Positions 26,822 through 37,609 of a stretch of DNA of 64,000 nt are shown here, one piece after another. Source of the DNA: Rubripirellula tenax (GTDB lineage Bacteria > Planctomycetota > Planctomycetia > Pirellulales > Pirellulaceae); contig NZ_SJPW01000003.1 of NCBI RefSeq assembly GCF_007860125.1, positions 372,001 to 436,000 of the forward strand. The letters run 5' to 3'. The first letter of the stretch is position 1. Every line of letters begins with the position of its first letter. The notes beneath the pieces were generated by a model. The model was not told the origin of the DNA and ran no database searches. It saw only the letters and a program-made list of their open reading frames with translations. The translations under genes were made by a program, and so were the position numbers.

Positions 26822-28708
26822 ATGAAACGATCTCAAACCATTTTCGCTATCGCTCTTTTCGCACTGGTCTCGGCCCGTTTGGCGGTCGCTGGTCAGCCGA
26901 ATATTTTGGTGATTCTGGCGGATGACTTGGGATACTCCGATATCGGTTGCTACGGTGGCGAGATTGCGACACCCAACATCAATGCGATGGCTAACGCAGG
27001 ATTGCAGTTCACTCGTTTTCGCGGGACTCCGATGTGCGTCACGTCGCGGATTGCGTTGATGGCGGGAATGCCGATGGACTATGCCGGCGGACACGCGTAC
27101 TCACATGCCGCACCGCTTCCGATGGTGATGAAGCAAGCCGGCTATCGAACGATGATGACGGGAAAGTGGCATGCCGGCGAACCCGACCCCAGATCGAAAG
27201 ACTTGTTTGATCGATCATTCGGATTTCTCGGCGGCATGACCGACTGTTTCATTGGCGGCAACGATTGGTTCTTGGACGATCAACCGTTCAACGACTTTGC
27301 CAACGATTTCTATTCGACCACTGCTTTTGCCGACAAAAGCATCGAGTTTATGAAAGAGTCGGTGGCGATGAAGAAGCCGTTCTTGATGTATGTGGCGTTG
27401 AATGCGCCCCACCATCCATGCCAGGCTCCTGAAGCAACGGTAAAAAAATACGAGAACCGATACGGCGTTGGGTACGATGCGATTCGCCAGCAACGTCGTG
27501 CGAAGCAGATCGAAATGGGATTGATTGATCCGGCGTGGACCATGACGCCGCTTGGAAATGAAGTTCGTGTCTGGGATCAACTGAGCGATCACCGACGTCG
27601 CATCGAAGCCGGGCGAATGGCCGCCTACGCGGCCGCCGTTGACGAAGTCGACATCGCGGTGGGGAAGCTAACGACTTTTGTGCGTGATGCGGGAATCGAA
27701 GACGACACGATCGTCATTTTTTTGTCGGATAACGGCGGCGACTACAGCAACGGTTCGATCGACGGCGACGAGAAACAGATCGCGTGGAAACCCCATGGCA
27801 ACCCGTCATCAAGCAACGGATGGGCAGCGGTGAAGGCAACTCCATTTCGATACTACAAGCACGCCTGCCATGAAGGTGGGATCGCCGTACCGATGGTGAT
27901 CCAATGGCCCGCTGGCATCTCTCTAGACTCAGGCGACCGTGTGGATGCAGCAGCCAGCATCGTTGACTTGTACCCGACGCTGATCGAATTGGCGGGTGCG
28001 ACTTACCCGGCTGAGTTCGCCGGTCATGCGACTCGCCCGCTGGCGGGATCGTCACTTGTTCCTTTGATGAAACCGAACGGCCATCGCGAATCAAAACCGG
28101 TCTTCGAGTACTACGACTTCTCGCGGTCGTGGATCGACGACGAATGGAAGGCCGTCAGCCTTTACAACGGACCCTGGCAATTGTTCGACCTGCGGTCCGA
28201 TCGCGGCGAGTCAATCGACTTGGCTGCTCAACATCCCCATCGATTGAAACAACTTTCGGATCGATGGATAGCGTTCGCCGACGAATCCGGTATTCCAAAC
28301 GCGACCGAACCCGTATCGAGCGTCCAACACGGTTGGGGATGGCACCGATTGAAGATGGCTTGCCCGAGCCTCGTTGCGATGACACCGGCAAACGGATCGG
28401 TAACCGAATCGACATCGGTACGCCTTCGCATCGAATTTGCCGGCGCGATCGATTTTCGCGGCACCGAGAATCGATCGATTCGCGTCTACTGCGAGCCCGA
28501 CGAAGCGACGCCGATTTGGACTCTGGATCCCGACGCCACTCACCCGTCGCAGGGCAAACGGCAAGTCGATCTTGGCGAGTTGCCGATGCTGGAACCAGGA
28601 AAACAGTACTACGTCCTCTGGGATCCGGGTTGGATCCGCGTCGATGGTCGGCCGGTAGGCCCGCTGAACGACGGCGCGTATTGGTGGCGTTTCACGACAC
28701 CGAACTAG
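26822..28708 (+). CDS. Secreted sulfatase with CVTSR motif and Ig-like C-terminal domain
   Basis: A 628-residue sulfatase with a signal peptide ending VAGQ. The metal-binding start is PNILVILADDLGYSDIG. The modified residue C72 lies in PMCVTSR, where the usual Pro/Ala two positions after Cys is Thr while the Arg is kept. Other landmarks are GKWHAGE, LSDNGG and KHACHEGG. The arylsulfatase-type fold ends near 515, and a C-terminal Ig-like domain (about 520-628, AMTPANGSVTEST... ending YWWRFTTPN) resembles SbsA/Big_5 domains of surface proteins. It starts 52 bp after the beta-helix gene, so the two may be co-expressed. Confidence 0.9.
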   Translation: MKRSQTIFAIALFALVSARLAVAGQPNILVILADDLGYSDIGCYGGEIATPNINAMANAGLQFTRFRGTPMCVTSRIALMAGMPMDYAGGHAYSHAAPLPMVMKQAGYRTMMTGKWHAGEPDPRSKDLFDRSFGFLGGMTDCFIGGNDWFLDDQPFNDFANDFYSTTAFADKSIEFMKESVAMKKPFLMYVALNAPHHPCQAPEATVKKYENRYGVGYDAIRQQRRAKQIEMGLIDPAWTMTPLGNEVRVWDQLSDHRRRIEAGRMAAYAAAVDEVDIAVGKLTTFVRDAGIEDDTIVIFLSDNGGDYSNGSIDGDEKQIAWKPHGNPSSSNGWAAVKATPFRYYKHACHEGGIAVPMVIQWPAGISLDSGDRVDAAASIVDLYPTLIELAGATYPAEFAGHATRPLAGSSLVPLMKPNGHRESKPVFEYYDFSRSWIDDEWKAVSLYNGPWQLFDLRSDRGESIDLAAQHPHRLKQLSDRWIAFADESGIPNATEPVSSVQHGWGWHRLKMACPSLVAMTPANGSVTESTSVRLRIEFAGAIDFRGTENRSIRVYCEPDEATPIWTLDPDATHPSQGKRQVDLGELPMLEPGKQYYVLWDPGWIRVDGRPVGPLNDGAYWWRFTTPN

Positions 28709-28731
28709 CACCAGTGCCGATCGACCAGCGA

Positions 28732-30246
28732 CTAACCGATCGATGAAGACTCGATCGACTCCAACAATTCCTGAGCCATTTCGAGCGGCGGAGTTGATTT
28801 CGCGACTAACTTGGCAACTGGCTTCGCCGCGATCTTCGCGACCGCCGGTTTACGATAGCCGAAGAAGCCGCGATTCTGAATCAGTTCCGCGACTTCGGTT
28901 GGAACGTGGTCAACCCAATTCGGATCGCCTTTTTCGATTTGCCGCAGGACTTCACGAGAGAACGTCGATAGGTGCGACGGATCGTGCGTGTCGAGCTGTT
29001 CGATACAACCCTTGTCGACCAAGTATCGATAGAGCGTGCGAATCTCTTCGGCCACCTTCAAGTTATCCACCGTCGTCAGATCGCCGCTTTCGCGGTTGAG
29101 CAACGGATAGATGTACAACTTCAAATCGTTCTTAAACAACCGACCGAACGATTCGAGGATTCCGCCATCGAGGCTGGTGTAATACTTTTCGTCGAACAGC
29201 TCGACAAGGCTGGCCGCGCCCATCGTGATGCCGATCTTCTTTTTCGAGTAGCGAGCCAAGTAGGCGGCCAATCGATAGTATTCGAAGTAATCGGAAATCA
29301 GAACGGTCATCCCGCAAGCCGCCAACATATCGACTCGAGCGAGGAAGTCCCGAAGATCGATATCCCCGTTCGCTTTCAAGTTTCGCATCGTGATCTCGGC
29401 CAGCGAAACCACTTGATCGGCGTCGACGCCTTCTTCTTCAACGAACTTTGCCTTGGCAGCATCCAGCATGTCGACATTGACGTTCGTGACCGGGCGGAAA
29501 CTACCGCGTTCGACCAAAATGGGCTTCTTGTACAACACTTCCGACGGCTGCAACACTTCGCCATCGGCCGAGAACATCGCTGCGCTGCTAAGTCCTAGTT
29601 GAACCAATCGCAAGCTCATCACCCGATTGTCCACGTGACGGAACGCGATCCCCGAGAACTCGATCATGTCGATCTCGATGCGTCGCGTGCTCAGATTATC
29701 AAGCAGCGATTCGATCAATTGGTCCGGTTCGTGGTTCAGGAAGAACGCACCGTACAATAAGTTCACGCCGACGATGCCGAGAGCTTCTTGTTGCAACGCG
29801 TTTTCGGTGTCCAACATCCGGACGTGGATGATGATTTGGCTATCTTGGTCGCGTGGGTGAGCTTGGAAGCGAATGCCCATCCAACCATGACACTCGTTGG
29901 TGCCGTGGAAGTTGCGAGCCGAAACGGTATCGGCGAACGCGAAGAATGCCGTTGTGTCGCCGCGACTTTCTTTCAGCCGCTCGAGGTTCAACGCATGTTC
30001 GCGGTCCAGCATGTCTTGCAAACGTTGGCGGCAAACATACCGTTCGCAATGCCCATAGATCGCGTCGCTGACGGACATGTCATAAGCCGACATGCTCTTT
30101 GCGATCGTTCCGGCGGCGGCACCGACTCGAAAGAACCAACGAACGACTTCTTGGCCGGCGCCGATTTCGGCGAATGATCCGTAGCGGCGGGCGTCCAAGT
30201 TGACGGCCAGTGCTTTGCGTTCTGTGTTTGGTCGTTCGGTAGTCAT
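28732..30246 (-). CDS. Conserved cytoplasmic protein of unknown function (often misnamed TonB receptor)
   Basis: A 504-residue soluble protein with no signal peptide or membrane segment. Conserved-looking stretches are RYGSFAEIGAGQEVVRWFFRVGAAAGT, YDMSVSDAIYG, NECHGWMGIRFQ, GILESFGRLFKNDLKLYIYPL and a C-terminal LIQNRGFFGYRKP. I recall this as a widespread family in Planctomycetes, Bacteroidetes and Myxococcota that databases label TonB-dependent receptor or nicotinate-nucleotide adenylyltransferase. Neither name fits: it has no beta-barrel features and I see no nucleotidyltransferase HxGH motif. The C-terminal tail is Ala/Lys-Pro rich. Start ATG 30246 is chosen over the longer frame. Confidence 0.85.
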   Translation of the reverse strand: MTTERPNTERKALAVNLDARRYGSFAEIGAGQEVVRWFFRVGAAAGTIAKSMSAYDMSVSDAIYGHCERYVCRQRLQDMLDREHALNLERLKESRGDTTAFFAFADTVSARNFHGTNECHGWMGIRFQAHPRDQDSQIIIHVRMLDTENALQQEALGIVGVNLLYGAFFLNHEPDQLIESLLDNLSTRRIEIDMIEFSGIAFRHVDNRVMSLRLVQLGLSSAAMFSADGEVLQPSEVLYKKPILVERGSFRPVTNVNVDMLDAAKAKFVEEEGVDADQVVSLAEITMRNLKANGDIDLRDFLARVDMLAACGMTVLISDYFEYYRLAAYLARYSKKKIGITMGAASLVELFDEKYYTSLDGGILESFGRLFKNDLKLYIYPLLNRESGDLTTVDNLKVAEEIRTLYRYLVDKGCIEQLDTHDPSHLSTFSREVLRQIEKGDPNWVDHVPTEVAELIQNRGFFGYRKPAVAKIAAKPVAKLVAKSTPPLEMAQELLESIESSSIG

Positions 30247-30430
30247 ATCGCGATCCCCGGTGAGTGCCCTTTGAGTGAGTCCAACGAAAATGAATGGACT
30301 ACGCAAAGGGCCGGGGTTGCGAAAAACTAAGCGATCGTGACGAAAAAACGGATCGACGACGAGACAATCGTTACGAGCGATTCATTCCGACGCGAGGTGC
30401 GAATTGCAGAGCGTGTCCTACAACAACGAC

Positions 30431-33400
30431 CTAACGACGAAGTAAGACGATCCAGTCCTCGGTTGCGTCGCTCGGCGGTTGGCCGACATTTACCGACGAT
30501 CCACCGTCGACACTTGTCACTGAGCCCGACTGCATCGCACCGCCGACGCGAGGATTGAACCATTGGACGCGGAACTGCCCGGTCGCATCGGAAAGATCCA
30601 AATCGGCCGACCCTCCCGATGACAGATACACCACATAGGTATCGTTCGGCTTTGCCAGACAGTACTTGGTGTTTTCATGCTTTGCATTTCCGACCAAGGC
30701 ATCGCGATTGGACATTTCCCAGAACGGAATCTGGTTGTCGTGAAAGAAGTTGATCGCAATTCGGCAGTAGTCCCAACTCTGATCGCGGCTTCGCCAGTCT
30801 TCGCAAACCAAATCATTCTCTTCGAACTGATAGCCAAAGTAGTACTCGACACCAGCGCCACCTCCCATCAACGTTCCCCACAGCGTTTGCTTGCGGATCT
30901 CGTGCTGGGTATAGGCCATCTTTCCCGTTTTGTCGTGGCCATCAAAACCACGGTATCCGAGATCGGGGCATTGCCCGTGCGCGGCGCTGCCTGATTCATC
31001 AAACGCGACGATCCACGGCTTGCCAGCGGCGGCCGATGCATCGACCCATTTGACAACCTGCCAATGAGTATCCGCGATGGCGCTGTTTTGTAAGGACGCG
31101 CCAGTCATCGCAGAGCCTTTACCGAGCAGCGGTTGGTACTGCTTGTCCTGTTCACCCGGAAACGTGTGCGTCACTCGATTGTGCTGATACGCATCCAGCG
31201 AAGCGATGTAGTCAACCATCGCGCGGATTTGCTGTGTCGTCTGAGTGTTCTCTTCGCTGATGTTCCAATTCAAGGCCAAGTTGTGCGCGTAACGTGCGAT
31301 CAGTTCACGGCAATACAGTTTTCGCTGGACGCCTAAGTTGCCGCCATCGAGCGACTCGGGGATCTTGTCGTCGTTTTCGGTTTCTTGCAACTTGAAGTGC
31401 AAGTACATCCCTTTGGCCGTTCCGTGATCGAAAACGACACCCCACTGGTCCAACTTGCTGCAATCGTAATGCAGCTTGTCATCGCGATGAATGAACGGCC
31501 ACACGTTGTCGCCATCGCCACCTGCGTTGTACGTCAAAAACGAAAACGCGTTACAGCCTTTGCCCGAAAGATAGTTGACCGCACCGATCAAACCTTTTCC
31601 TTTCCCGTCTTTCCAAGTCGGATTGCCCGCTTGCCAATCCTTAACGTGCGGTGCCCAAGTTTTCAGCGGCACCTTCTTTTTGATTTTGCTTGCCGTCGTG
31701 CCATCAAAGTCAACGTAGCCGAGCAACGTTTCGGGCGCGTCGGCGCCCGCCTTCAAAAAATACTGACCGCTGCCGGCAAACTGCAAATAGTGTTTCCCAA
31801 CGTAACTCAAGCGTCCCTGCCCACGCAGGTCGCGGCCGGTCTTGTCCGATTCACCGATCGTCAGGGTCCCCGATTTTCCGTCATAGGGCGCAAGTGCTTG
31901 GCCACCACCATCCAGCGCAGCTAATTTCCCTGCTTTGAAGGCGATGCTGTAATTCCAATCACCAATTCGATCGGCAGCAAAGTGAGCTCGCCAAGCGATC
32001 CCCGACTCGGCCGACGTGTTCCCCGCATTTCCATCGGCAGCAAAGTATCCGGGAACCGTATACGTCGTTCCATCGGAGTGCTTGAACGTCACCGACATCG
32101 CATAGTCGGTGAAAGGGTTTGGTTCGTTGTCCTTTTCGTGCGCGTATGGCCCAGCCAGCGTCAGCGAAACCTTGTGCCAACGCTTCGTTTCGCCAATGAT
32201 TGCGACCGAACCGTCACCGTTACTTTCGCGTGGTTGAATCAAGGGCAAATCACTGACCGGTCGGGTGGGACTGGCGTTGACCTGCTGCGTCTTTTCAACC
32301 GGCTTGGTTTGCCTGCTCTGAACCGCGATCAAGGATGCGGCTTGCTTGCGAGTCGCATCATCGGCCGGCTTGAACTCGACCGCAGCCCAACGGGCGCGGC
32401 TAAACTCTTTGCCATCTTCCGACGCGATGGCCGACGAAATCGAGAGGATGGTGCCGTCGGTGACCTGCACGTTCGTCCAAGTCTTTCGGTATTGAGATCC
32501 TTCTTCGTAGGTCACCGTGCTTAGCGGGCAAGTGAAGTCACCCAGTACTTCGTCGTCTAACTTCACGCTGTAGGTCGACATTCCATCACTCTCGCCGATG
32601 GCTTGCAATGAAATGTCGTAACGACCCGTCGGATAGGGGATCGTCATCGACGTGGTGGCTTTCTTGGCTTTGTCGGGATTGATCGCCATCCACTTGCCCT
32701 TGTCCAAGTAGTAGCCCGTACCGGCAAGATTGAAGTCGGCCGCGTTTATCCGGAGCGAATCAGATCCGCTTTGCGTTGCTTTCGCTTTCGACTGGGAAAC
32801 CGACGGAGGCTCGGCAATCAGTGTTCCGGCGGCTGGCAATGTTCCCGAATGAAGTTTGGATGTCGGACCCGCGTCGGCGGGGCGAACGAAGTCGCGATCC
32901 GTCGTCATCAGCCATTTGTCGAACTCGAAACCGTCTTCACGCATCGAAAACGAGATCGTGTGTTGGCCCGGCGTCGTGATTTCCAAAAAGATCTTGTGCG
33001 GTTCACCGCAATGTTCCTTCTCGGTGCGTTGTTTGCTGCCCCACCGCCACGTGTTCTTGCCTTCGCACCACTGCATCCGTTGACCGCTTGCCGGCCACTC
33101 GCCGTCCAGGCCGACGTGCAAACCGTTGTCTTCGCTTCCGCTTGAATAGCAACGCACCCATACGTAGTACTTGCCGGGCGTATCGAAATTTACTTTGTAA
33201 TTCAGAACGGCCATCTTGCCTGGATCGGGCGAGAAGTTGGTTCCAACGATCAACTTGTCCGCGTGGGTCCGGCGGGTGTCGGGCAAGACTTCCAAGTACG
33301 CACCGCCACTTGCACCATCGGCGTGCGAGGGATCTCCGTCCGGTTCGACGCCAGGACTATCCGCCGCGCTGGTCAGATGAAACGCTCGCACTTGCGTTTC

Positions 33401-33526
33401 CGTCTGGCTGGCATAGTGTTCGGCCTCGACGGCGACGACGCCACCGAGTTCTTGAAAGACGACTTCTTCGCTACGAGCCGACGCAGCAACCAAACTTAAG
33501 GCGAGTACAAAAAGGGTCATTTTCAT
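30431..33526 (-). CDS. Secreted DUF5060 glycoside-hydrolase-like protein with carbohydrate-binding modules
   Basis: A 1031-residue exported protein with a signal peptide (1 to about 19). A CBM6/GH115-tail-like domain (about 25-215, [12 protein letters not shown]) is followed by a second CBM6-like domain (about 275-390), a DUF5060 beta domain (about 440-545) and a TIM-barrel-like catalytic region (about 560-930, including [20 protein letters not shown] and [11 protein letters not shown]). A small beta domain closes the protein (about 950-1031, [13 protein letters not shown]), as in the collagen-binding-like tail of DUF4038 proteins. NISEEN and FDESG are the best candidates for catalytic acidic residues. 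It probably acts on a plant or algal glycan; exact activity unknown. It precedes a DUF1080 gene on the same strand side. Confidence 0.82.
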   Translation of the reverse strand: MKMTLFVLALSLVAASARSEEVVFQELGGVVAVEAEHYASQTETQVRAFHLTSAADSPGVEPDGDPSHADGASGGAYLEVLPDTRRTHADKLIVGTNFSPDPGKMAVLNYKVNFDTPGKYYVWVRCYSSGSEDNGLHVGLDGEWPASGQRMQWCEGKNTWRWGSKQRTEKEHCGEPHKIFLEITTPGQHTISFSMREDGFEFDKWLMTTDRDFVRPADAGPTSKLHSGTLPAAGTLIAEPPSVSQSKAKATQSGSDSLRINAADFNLAGTGYYLDKGKWMAINPDKAKKATTSMTIPYPTGRYDISLQAIGESDGMSTYSVKLDDEVLGDFTCPLSTVTYEEGSQYRKTWTNVQVTDGTILSISSAIASEDGKEFSRARWAAVEFKPADDATRKQAASLIAVQSRQTKPVEKTQQVNASPTRPVSDLPLIQPRESNGDGSVAIIGETKRWHKVSLTLAGPYAHEKDNEPNPFTDYAMSVTFKHSDGTTYTVPGYFAADGNAGNTSAESGIAWRAHFAADRIGDWNYSIAFKAGKLAALDGGGQALAPYDGKSGTLTIGESDKTGRDLRGQGRLSYVGKHYLQFAGSGQYFLKAGADAPETLLGYVDFDGTTASKIKKKVPLKTWAPHVKDWQAGNPTWKDGKGKGLIGAVNYLSGKGCNAFSFLTYNAGGDGDNVWPFIHRDDKLHYDCSKLDQWGVVFDHGTAKGMYLHFKLQETENDDKIPESLDGGNLGVQRKLYCRELIARYAHNLALNWNISEENTQTTQQIRAMVDYIASLDAYQHNRVTHTFPGEQDKQYQPLLGKGSAMTGASLQNSAIADTHWQVVKWVDASAAAGKPWIVAFDESGSAAHGQCPDLGYRGFDGHDKTGKMAYTQHEIRKQTLWGTLMGGGAGVEYYFGYQFEENDLVCEDWRSRDQSWDYCRIAINFFHDNQIPFWEMSNRDALVGNAKHENTKYCLAKPNDTYVVYLSSGGSADLDLSDATGQFRVQWFNPRVGGAMQSGSVTSVDGGSSVNVGQPPSDATEDWIVLLRR

Positions 33527-33598
33527 GGAAGCAGTTCAAAATCTGGAGTGTGTTTCAGTAGCTAGACAGTTCACCAATGTTCACGACGATCGCTTGGA

Positions 33599-34321
33599 TC
33601 AGTCAACAAACTCTTTGATGAACAGATTTCGAAACCGATAGGTCTGTCCCTTCTCGCCATGGTGCTGGATCGCGATGTAGCCCTCGGCATCCGTCGTGTC
33701 GTGCAAGTCCGTGACCTTCACGCCGTTGAGCGTGATCACGATATGATCGCCACGGCACGTTACCTCGTAACGATTCCAGTCGTTGCGTTTGAGCGCGTTG
33801 CGGATCTCGGGTTGCTTGAAGTACTCTTGCGATTCCTTCTCGTACTTCAAGAACTCTTTCTCGGATCGGCCTTTGGTACTGGGCCAGACCCATTTGCGGC
33901 GACCTTCATCGAACAAGCCTGCCGACCAACATCGGTCGGAACCATCGCACTCGGCTTGGTAGCCATATACCTTATTGGGTTCGACGTGACATCGAAACAT
34001 GACGCCCGAATTGGCTGGACCGTCGGGCAAATGGATGTCGACGACCACGTGAAAATCGGCGTAAGTTTTCTCGGTCACCAAGAAGAACTTTTTATTCGCC
34101 AGCAAATGGATCTCGCCATCGACAACCTTGGCGTCGCCATAGTCGAACGGGTTGCGCCAACCTGAAAGATCCGTTCCGTTGAACAGCGGCGTGAAGCCAT
34201 CGGCGACCATTTGCTGGGAGGTTTGATCGACCGATACGGAAGTCGAGTCTTCCGCGTTGACGCGATCCATCGCGAACGTCAACCCAAGCAGGATCGTGGC
34301 GGCGGCCAAAGTGAATTTCAT
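33599..34321 (-). CDS. Secreted DUF1080 (3-keto-disaccharide hydrolase-like) protein
   Basis: A 240-residue exported protein: signal peptide (MKFTLAAATILLGLTFAM), then a single DUF1080 beta-sandwich. Landmarks are FTPLFNGTDLSGWRN, SGVMFRCHVEPNKVYGYQAECDG, WNRYEVTCRGDHIVITLNG and the final QHHGEKGQTYRFRNLFIKE. Family members were described as 3-keto-disaccharide hydrolase-like and are very numerous in Planctomycetes. It lies 72 bp upstream of the DUF5060 gene on the same strand, so they may share a transcript. Start ATG 34321 precedes the signal peptide; the frame from 34360 adds 13 polar residues. Confidence 0.88.
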   Translation of the reverse strand: MKFTLAAATILLGLTFAMDRVNAEDSTSVSVDQTSQQMVADGFTPLFNGTDLSGWRNPFDYGDAKVVDGEIHLLANKKFFLVTEKTYADFHVVVDIHLPDGPANSGVMFRCHVEPNKVYGYQAECDGSDRCWSAGLFDEGRRKWVWPSTKGRSEKEFLKYEKESQEYFKQPEIRNALKRNDWNRYEVTCRGDHIVITLNGVKVTDLHDTTDAEGYIAIQHHGEKGQTYRFRNLFIKEFVD

Positions 34322-34578
34322 GGGTGAGTTCTTTCGTTTCAAGAGATTCAATTCATTCAAGGCATCAAAGTATATCTAAACATTCATCGTAAACTTGCTC
34401 ACATACGAACGAAAACACTGATTCTCAATCACGATGAGAGTCTTCCCAATGGCTAAAACTTCACTTCACCGTTTGCGAACACCTGCTCGAACTGCCGGTC
34501 TCGCTGATGCCGTAAACGGAGTATATTTGGGCTGACCTCGCCGCTCCGTGAATTCGAACCAGCAACGACGACACGACC

Positions 34579-35859
34579 ATGAGAAACCTTTGCGTCTTGC
34601 TATTACTTTTGGTTTCGACTCGCGGGGGTGGCGTGATTGCGGACGAATCGCAACCCCCGCCAGCCACGCCTTTGCCGACCACACCTCGAAGCGACGGCGT
34701 GATCGACCCAACGACGCTAGACGGAAAGGTCATCTGCGGGTACCAAGGCTGGTTCAATTGCGACGGCGACGGCGCAGAGTTGGGGTGGACCCACTGGGCA
34801 AAGAATCGCAACCGACCGCTCGCTCCGGGCAACGTCAGCGTCGATCTGTGGCCAGACGTTTCGGAACTGGAACCCGAAGCACGCTATGCGACGGATTTCC
34901 TGCACACCGACGGGAGCTCGGCCGAAGTCTTCAGCAGCGGCGATCGATCGACCGTGATGCGGCACTTTCAATGGATGAAGCAATACGGCATCGACGGTGT
35001 CATGATCCAACGATTCGCCAACGGACTCGCCGATCCGAAACTGCGACGACACAAAGACAACGTTCTGGCCCATGCACGCAAGGCCGCCGCAGCTAATGGC
35101 CGAGGGATCGCGGTGATGTACGACTTGTCGGGACTTCACCGTGGCGCGGTGAAGCGAGTTCGCGAGGACTGGCAACGACTGCAAGAGACAAGGCTGACCG
35201 CTGACCCAATGTACTTTCATCATCGCGGCGGCCCCGTCGTCGCGATTTGGGGAATCGGATTCAGTGACGATCGCGACTATTCGATCGAAGAGTGCATGAG
35301 TCTGGTGAAGTGGCTGAAATCACAAGGCTGTACCGTGATGCTGGGCGTTCCTTCGTTTTGGCGTGAAGGAACTCGCGATGCGACGAGTGATCCAAGACTT
35401 CATGCCATCATCGAACTGGCCGACATCATCAGCCCCTGGACCGTCGGCCGGTATCGATCACCAAGTGAAGCGACGAAACACGCAACCGCGGTTTGGCAGT
35501 CGGACTTAAAATGGTGCGTCGAACGCGAACTCGACTTGATGCCGGTCGTTTTCCCAGGGTTCAGCTGGCACAACCTGACCGGACAATCATTGGATTCGAT
35601 CCCGCGTTTGAAAGGCAAATTTCTATGGTCGCAAGTGGTCGCCGCCAACCGAATCAAGTGCCGAATGATCTATGTGGCGATGTTTGATGAAGTTGATGAG
35701 GGAACGGCCATTTTCAAATGCACCGATGATCCGCCGACTCAAAATGGCGGAAAATTCTTGGCGACCGAGGGACTGCCAAGCGACCACTACTTGAAGGTGG
35801 TCGGTCGAGCAGGGCAACTCTTTCGAAACGAAATCGTGATCGAGAAGCAGACACCATGA
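34579..35859 (+). CDS. Secreted GH99/GH71-like putative glycoside hydrolase
   Basis: A 426-residue exported protein with signal peptide (1 to about 22) and a Pro-rich spacer. The catalytic-like fold includes VICGYQGWFNCDGDGAELGWTHW, GIDGVMIQRFANG, IAVMYDLSG, DIISPWTVGRY and PVVFPGFSWHN, a layout seen in GH99-like endo-mannosidase-fold proteins that databases also call xylosidase/arabinosidase. The activity is not assignable by reading alone. Its stop overlaps the next start (ATGA at 35856-35859), so the small downstream gene is translationally coupled. Confidence 0.8.
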   Translation: MRNLCVLLLLLVSTRGGGVIADESQPPPATPLPTTPRSDGVIDPTTLDGKVICGYQGWFNCDGDGAELGWTHWAKNRNRPLAPGNVSVDLWPDVSELEPEARYATDFLHTDGSSAEVFSSGDRSTVMRHFQWMKQYGIDGVMIQRFANGLADPKLRRHKDNVLAHARKAAAANGRGIAVMYDLSGLHRGAVKRVREDWQRLQETRLTADPMYFHHRGGPVVAIWGIGFSDDRDYSIEECMSLVKWLKSQGCTVMLGVPSFWREGTRDATSDPRLHAIIELADIISPWTVGRYRSPSEATKHATAVWQSDLKWCVERELDLMPVVFPGFSWHNLTGQSLDSIPRLKGKFLWSQVVAANRIKCRMIYVAMFDEVDEGTAIFKCTDDPPTQNGGKFLATEGLPSDHYLKVVGRAGQLFRNEIVIEKQTP

Positions 35860-36329
35860 AAGCAGCGACGATCAGCCAACTCAAAAAAACGCTCGTCAAA
35901 TTGGATCACGATGCCTTGTTGGATGCCTGCTTGCGATTGGCAAAATCGAAGGTCGACAACAAGGAACTGCTAACTTACGTCTTGATGAAGTCCGTCGACG
36001 AACCCGCCTACGTCGCCGAGGTTTGCGACGAGATCGACGAACAGATCCCCGCCGCTAAGACGATCCACAAGAAAACGCTCCGAAAGATCGTGCGGGTCAT
36101 GGACAAACGGATTCGACATTCGGGCGATCGCGAAACGGAACTACAAATTCGCATTTACTTCTGTCGACAATTCGTCGATCGGGGCATCCGATTCGGGAAC
36201 TGCCGAGTCAGCGCAAACATGTACGCATCTCAGCTGAAGAAAATCGAAAAGGCGATCGAGCGAGTCCACCCCGATTTGCAGTTTGACTTTCGCCAAGACA
36301 TGCGCGGTCTTGATACCTGGATTCGATGA
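35856..36329 (+). CDS. Small helical protein of unknown function, coupled to the GH99-like gene
   Basis: A 157-residue basic protein, predicted mostly helical, without signal peptide or membrane segment. It contains SQLKKTLVKLDHDALLDACLRLAK and a middle segment KTLRKIVRVMDKRI. I do not recognise the family with certainty; it may correspond to a DUF6155-like group. The four-base overlap with the preceding gene shows coupled translation, although one product is exported and this one is cytoplasmic. Confidence 0.75.
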   Translation: MKAATISQLKKTLVKLDHDALLDACLRLAKSKVDNKELLTYVLMKSVDEPAYVAEVCDEIDEQIPAAKTIHKKTLRKIVRVMDKRIRHSGDRETELQIRIYFCRQFVDRGIRFGNCRVSANMYASQLKKIEKAIERVHPDLQFDFRQDMRGLDTWIR

Positions 36330-36352
36330 ACCGCAATGGCGCGGGAGGTGAA

Positions 36353-37420
36353 CTACTTCGTTCGCCGTGCATCAACCGAGTCGGCCAAGTCCTGCAGCAT
36401 CGCAACCGTATCTTTCCAACCGATACAGGCGTCGGTGACACTCTTGCCACGAACCAGATCGGGATCGCTGAGGCTTTGATTGCCTTCGACCAAATTGCTT
36501 TCGACCATCACACCCATGATTCGACGGTCGCCGTCGGCCACTTGGCTGCAAATGTCGCGGCACACGTATCGCTGGCGCGCGAATTTTTTGCGACTGTTCG
36601 CGTGAGAGGTATCGATCATGATCCGCGCCGTTAGATTGGCTTGTTCCAATAAAGCGGATGCGGCATCGATGCTGGCGGCATCGTAGTTGGTGTGCAGGCC
36701 GCCTCGCAGGATGACGTGACAATCGCTGTTGCCGGTCGTTGCAAAGATCGCAGACGTGCCCTCTTTGGTGACTGACAAAAAGTGGTGTGGCCGCCGGGCC
36801 GAACAGATCGCATCGACGGCGATTTGCACGTTTCCGCTGGTGCCGTTCTTGAATCCAACCGGACATGACAAACCGGACGCCAACTCGCGATGCCCCTGGC
36901 TCTCGGTCGTGCGGGCACCGATGGCGCCCCAACCGACCAAGTCGGCGATGTATTGCGGGCTGATCAGATCCAAAAATTCCGTTCCGGTTGGCAATCCCAG
37001 TTTATTGATGTCGCGAAGCAATCCTCGCGCGGTGCGAAGACCACGGTTGATCTCGAAACTGTCGTCGAGTCCCGGGTCGTTGATCAGGCCTTTCCAGCCA
37101 ACGGTCGTGCGTGGCTTTTCGAAATAAACCCGCATCACGATCAACAGTCGATCTTGGTGTTTTTGTTGTTCGGCCGCCAACAAACCGGCGTATTCCATCG
37201 CCGCTTCGGGGTCGTGGATCGAACAGGGCCCGACGACAACGACCAAACGGTCATCTTTTTCCGCCAAAACTTGCTGAATTCCACCACGGCCTTTGGCAAC
37301 AGTTTCAGCCACTTCCGGCTCGACGGGAATTTCTGCCATCAATTCTTGTGGCGGCATCAAGGGCTTCATCGCCCGAATTCGCAGGTCATCGGTAGCCGGC
37401 GTTGGAGTCTTTTCGGTCAT
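36353..37420 (-). CDS. aroG: 3-deoxy-7-phosphoheptulonate (DAHP) synthase, class I
   Basis: A 355-residue class I DAHP synthase condensing phosphoenolpyruvate and erythrose-4-phosphate, the first step of the shikimate pathway. Diagnostic stretches are VVVVGPCSIHDP, YFEKPRTTVGWKGL, GTEFLDLISPQYIADL, GARTTESQGHRELASGL, PVGFKNGTSGN and IMIDTSHANSRK. Length and motifs match the E. coli AroF/G/H type. It is a housekeeping gene isolated among secreted-protein genes, converging on the small helical-protein gene with 23 bp between stops. Which feedback amino acid controls it cannot be told from the sequence. Confidence 0.94.
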   Translation of the reverse strand: MTEKTPTPATDDLRIRAMKPLMPPQELMAEIPVEPEVAETVAKGRGGIQQVLAEKDDRLVVVVGPCSIHDPEAAMEYAGLLAAEQQKHQDRLLIVMRVYFEKPRTTVGWKGLINDPGLDDSFEINRGLRTARGLLRDINKLGLPTGTEFLDLISPQYIADLVGWGAIGARTTESQGHRELASGLSCPVGFKNGTSGNVQIAVDAICSARRPHHFLSVTKEGTSAIFATTGNSDCHVILRGGLHTNYDAASIDAASALLEQANLTARIMIDTSHANSRKKFARQRYVCRDICSQVADGDRRIMGVMVESNLVEGNQSLSDPDLVRGKSVTDACIGWKDTVAMLQDLADSVDARRTK

Positions 37421-37609
37421 CGTGGGGGCCTGACAGGCTATCGAGTCGAACTAGGAGCCTCGACTATCGTTGATGCGCCGAAAATATCAATCGGGGATCC
37501 AGACTCGATCATCGGTTTTGTCGCAAGATCCTAACCTCGTTACGGCCCATCAACTATGATGCCGCCTGATAACCCTACGCTCGCGTTTGCCATCCCATAG
37601 GAAGTTCCC

